DNA of 6,150 bases. Origin: Scatomorpha sp036653715. GTDB lineage: Bacteria; Bacillota; Clostridia; Oscillospirales; Oscillospiraceae. The stretch spans positions 1 through 6,150 of the forward strand of contig JAVVTL010000083.1 in the NCBI GenBank assembly GCA_036653715.1, written 5' to 3'. Each line of letters begins with the position of its first letter. Positions within the stretch are counted from its first letter, which is position 1. This document shows, one piece after another, positions 6,021-6,150 of the stretch. The notes beneath the pieces were generated by a model that saw only the letters and a list, made by a program, of their open reading frames with translations, ran no database searches and was not told the DNA's origin. The translations under genes were made by a program, and so were the position numbers.

Positions 6021-6150
6021 TTATTCGCACGCGAGCCAGTCGGTGAGGACGGCGCGGGCGGCAGCCTCGCTTGAGGCGTCGCATTTCCCGCCCGTGATGT
6101 AACGGACGGCCTCGCTCCAAACCTGCGGCGGGTAATCCCCGGAGGCGATG
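6021..6150 (-). CDS. C-terminal end of an unidentified convergent protein
   Basis: Read on the minus strand, a frame is open from the window edge to a TAA at 6023-6021 and gives 42 residues, ending in DWLACE. The composition (DYPPQVWSEAVRYITGG, then SSEAAARAVLTDWL) is that of an ordinary folded protein, and its third codon positions are G/C-rich like its neighbours, so I regard it as real coding sequence. The stop sits just beyond the shared hairpin, as expected for convergent genes. The pattern of an aromatic-rich helix, a Tyr-x-x-Gly turn and a final Ala-rich helix loosely recalls the C-terminus of extracellular solute-binding proteins of ABC transporters, but the fragment is too short to assign. 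The rest of the gene lies to the right of the window. Confidence 0.6.
   Translation of the reverse strand, partial: IASGDYPPQVWSEAVRYITGGKCDASSEAAARAVLTDWLACE

Noticed and set aside
6010..6027. Two copies of TTTATTCG ten bases apart
   Set aside because: Short, only two copies, and one overlaps the stop region of the convergent gene. It could easily arise by chance in an AT-rich tail.

Overview
The window is a compact, GC-rich stretch of a bacterial chromosome. The closest fit is a high-GC member of the Clostridia (Oscillospiraceae-like). Four things suggest this: strong AAGGAGG-type ribosome binding sites, a Gram-positive sortase signal of the SPxTG type at the left edge, a HemZ-type radical SAM protein, and a nucleoside kinase of the kind common in Clostridia. 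Strong G/C preference at third codon positions runs through all the genes, so nothing here looks recently transferred. The taxon is an inference from gene types and base composition.

Layout. Bases 1-240 hold the C-terminal end of a surface protein: an acidic, proline-rich spacer with three EEII-type repeats, an SPKTGD sorting motif, a membrane helix and a basic tail. An intrinsic terminator (247-281) closes that unit. A sigma-A-like promoter with an extended -10 (321-349) and a Shine-Dalgarno site (384-389) then start a rightward five-gene operon: proB (395-1513), proA (1510-2757), proC (2762-3565), hemZ (3562-5034) and a uridine-kinase-like nucleoside kinase (5024-5959). Three of the four junctions overlap and the fourth has a 4-base gap, so transcription and translation are probably coupled. 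The operon ends at a strong hairpin (5978-6004). It is followed by the C-terminus of a convergent minus-strand gene (6021-6150) whose product I do not recognise.

How the genes work together. ProB, ProA and ProC form the complete glutamate-to-proline pathway (glutamate 5-kinase, glutamyl-phosphate reductase, pyrroline-5-carboxylate reductase). All key catalytic motifs are visible, apart from two unusual substitutions in ProC. The leader before proB is about 40 bases, too short for a T-box, so control most likely rests on feedback inhibition of ProB by proline plus basal transcription. HemZ and the nucleoside kinase have no evident biochemical link to proline; their overlap with proC implies shared expression, not necessarily shared function.

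I found no new defence system, mobile element, CRISPR array or RNA gene. Most of the window is ordinary housekeeping. The points most worth a second look are the stand-alone form of the nucleoside kinase, the variant ProC motifs, the proBAC-hemZ-kinase coupling and the sortase substrate at the left edge.
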